Shown piece after piece: positions 63,501-64,000 of a stretch of 64,000 bases of DNA. Every line of letters begins with the position of its first letter. Position 1 is the stretch's first letter. Source of the stretch: Microbacterium sp. 11MF (lineage in GTDB: Bacteria; Actinomycetota; Actinomycetes; Actinomycetales; Microbacteriaceae); the NCBI RefSeq assembly GCF_000383475.1, contig NZ_KB911459.1, positions 324,467 through 388,466 on the forward strand, given 5' to 3'. A model generated the notes under the pieces. The model saw only the letters and a list, made by a program, of their open reading frames with translations. It was not told where the DNA came from and searched no databases. The translations under genes were made by a program, and so were the position numbers.

Positions 63501-64000
63501 GCATCCAGCCGCCCGTGCCGGAGTTCGACCGGTCGCTGCCTGACGAATCGGCGGCGCATCGGCGCGACGGGAACTTCGCGGTGCGGCTGGGGCTCGCCTC
63601 GGTCACGGGTATCGGGGTGCCGCTGGCGACGAAGATCGTGGCGGAGCGGGAGGCATCCGGTCCGTACCGGGACCTGCGCGACCTCGTGCGGCGCACCGGC
63701 GCGACGGCGGCGCAGCTCGAGGCGCTGTCGACGGCGGGCGCGTTCGAGAGCCTCGGGATCACGCGGCGCGAGGGCATCTGGTTGGCGGGGGATGCCGCGC
63801 AGGACCGGCAGGAGTTCCTCGAGGGATCGCTGGTGTCGGTGCAGCCGCCGCTTTTCCCCGACCAGTCGAGTTACGACGTGCTCGCCGCCGACCTGTGGGC
63901 GACGGGGGTGTCGGCCGACGACCACCCGCTGACGCACTACCGCTCGCAGCTCGACGCGCGCGGGGTGATCACCTCGCGCGGCATGCGCGAGCATGAGATC
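60566..64000 (+). CDS. dnaE2: Error-prone DNA polymerase DnaE2 (partial, 3' end outside window)
   Basis: DnaE2 is the C-family translesion polymerase induced by DNA damage. 1145 codons are present and the frame is open to the right edge. Parts seen: the PHP domain (AELHAHSSFSFLDGASSPEDL, AITDHDGFYG), the catalytic palm with CQGRGSAANSAVCYLL and DEEPDIDVDFDSDRREE holding the Asp residues, GIHSGGMVLTDRPV, ALIRPGPIQGGAVHP, and AFANFGFAESHSLSFG. An unusual linker of about 130 residues (about 853-985) carries inverted repeats and five GSRDA units before the last domain resumes at DGNFAVRLGLASVTGIG. It starts at ATG 60566, overlapping imuB. Confidence 0.95.
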   Translation, partial: MGWGNNPSVSWSEMERILSDRRRPEGAPAGTDGGDSPAWSHKRGKYRTPEIERPLDAVPYAELHAHSSFSFLDGASSPEDLVEEAERLGLHALAITDHDGFYGIVRFAEAAEHLQLQTVFGAELSLGLPGPQNGEPDPHGRHLLVLARGEEGYHRLAAAITHAQLSGGEKGRPVYDLHDLADRAGGHWQVLTGCRKGAVRQALAVDGPAAAAYELDRLVDLFGPERVDVELIDQGAPTDSRDNDVLAALAAERGLPVVASNNVHYAVPEKVHLAAAVAAVRANRGLDELDGWLPSHASAHLRSGAEMARRFRRYPGAIERTVALADELAFPLRRAKPALPKMQVPEGHTPMTWLRHLVWEAVPRKYPDATDANRARIEKELGVIEQKDFPGYFLIVHGIVQEARRRGILCQGRGSAANSAVCYLLDITAIDSIFYDLPFERFLSALRDEEPDIDVDFDSDRREEIIQWVYETYGRERAAQVANVIQYRPKNAIRDMAKALGHSPGQQDAWSKQVERWGAMLDTPGDHDIPDRVIAYAGELLKAPRHLGIHSGGMVLTDRPVGEVVPIEHARMENRTVIQWDKDDAAWMGLVKFDLLGLGMLAALQYCFDMIEAATGERWSLDAMPKEEAAVYDMLCRADSIGVFQVESRAQMGLLPRLQPRKFYDLVVEIALIRPGPIQGGAVHPFVRRKLGDEKVTYAHPKLKPVLERTLGIPVFQEQLMQMGMAIGDLSGEDADLLRRAMGSKRGIERIDSLKKKLYEGMERNGLTGKAADDIYVKIQAFANFGFAESHSLSFGLLVYASSWLKLHYPAAFLAALLRAQPMGFYSPATLTADARRHGVEVRRPDLHASGVEAGLEPVSPREEMSVPEEGLRGFAPRDASSPRFSTGADAGAREAGGGGAGRGAAAGIGRREDVSGGIPPRERRSPLGSRDAGSRDAGSRDAGSRDAGSRDAGSGPATAEPGAGHRRAPTGRDSCTDRIQPPVPEFDRSLPDESAAHRRDGNFAVRLGLASVTGIGVPLATKIVAEREASGPYRDLRDLVRRTGATAAQLEALSTAGAFESLGITRREGIWLAGDAAQDRQEFLEGSLVSVQPPLFPDQSSYDVLAADLWATGVSADDHPLTHYRSQLDARGVITSRGMREHEI
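63151..63216 (+). repeat. Inverted repeat inside dnaE2
   Basis: Two imperfect 26-nt arms (63151-63176 and 63191-63216) are inverted around a 14-nt loop. A third copy, in the same direction as the second, lies at about 63324-63348. The unit resembles a dispersed palindromic element rather than normal coding sequence. Confidence 0.75.
63350..63424 (+). repeat. Five tandem 15-bp repeats (GSRDA)
   Basis: Five in-frame copies of gggagccgggatgcc encode GSRDA at residues about 929-953 of DnaE2. One copy has agt for agc and the last begins ggc, so the array is recent. Confidence 0.9.

Noticed and set aside
63122..63540. Frameshift or pseudogene in dnaE2 at the repeat region
   Set aside because: I read the codons through the repeats; the frame stays open and conserved sequence resumes in the same frame.

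Overview
The window is GC-rich (roughly 70%) actinobacterial chromosome. Gene content and order fit Microbacteriaceae, most likely Microbacterium: GTG starts are frequent, groL is solitary and under CIRCE control, and two blocks are shared with mycobacteria. One block is dxr, rip1, ispG, proS, nusA, ylxR, infB, rbfA, truB and ribF. The other is the XPB helicase, its helicase-associated partner, a cold-shock protein, a DUF3027 gene and serC. I see no rRNA, tRNA, insertion sequence, prophage or CRISPR array. This is core chromosome with a few niche genes.

Layout. 1-4.3 kb: a DUF4870 membrane protein (cut by the left edge), a PP2C phosphatase and an EccC/FtsK-like ATPase. 4.3-8.8 kb: asparaginase, OsmC, PlsC-like acyltransferase, an FKBP lipoprotein and dxr. 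8.8-16.5 kb: a MurE-family ligase, a YcnI-type copper protein with a membrane partner, the site-2 protease Rip1, a PhzE-type fused synthase behind a tryptophan attenuator, and ispG. 16.5-26 kb: a GntR-acdS operon, an RNB ribonuclease, pyroglutamyl peptidase, proS, a LOG-family enzyme and envelope proteins of unknown role. 26-34.4 kb: the translation block nusA-ylxR-infB-rbfA, then mutY divergent from truB, and ribF. 34.4-44 kb: deoC, an SNF2 helicase, pfkA, a DMT transporter, msrB, a LytR_C protein, a cold-shock protein, groL and an orphan WXG100 protein. 44-55 kb: a PhoPR-like two-component system, a CPBP protease, the XPB pair, CSD/DUF3027, serC and ideR. 55-64 kb: an M23 peptidase, a candidate 37-residue small protein, HNH endonuclease, cyanase with a divergent regulator, and the SOS mutasome imuA'-imuB-dnaE2, which runs off the right edge.

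Three regulatory themes stand out. First, about 24 genes begin 6-9 nt after a TANNNT hexamer, the layout of leaderless transcription; one such hexamer is symmetric and serves mutY and truB in opposite directions. Second, the PhzE-type gene is preceded by an 11-codon leader peptide with two adjacent Trp codons and competing hairpins that form a textbook attenuator. Third, imuA' has a near-complete promoter with a LexA-box-like site between the -35 and -10 elements. The best candidates for something undescribed are the small ORF at 56147, the leader peptide in front of nusA, and the repeat-built linker inside DnaE2.
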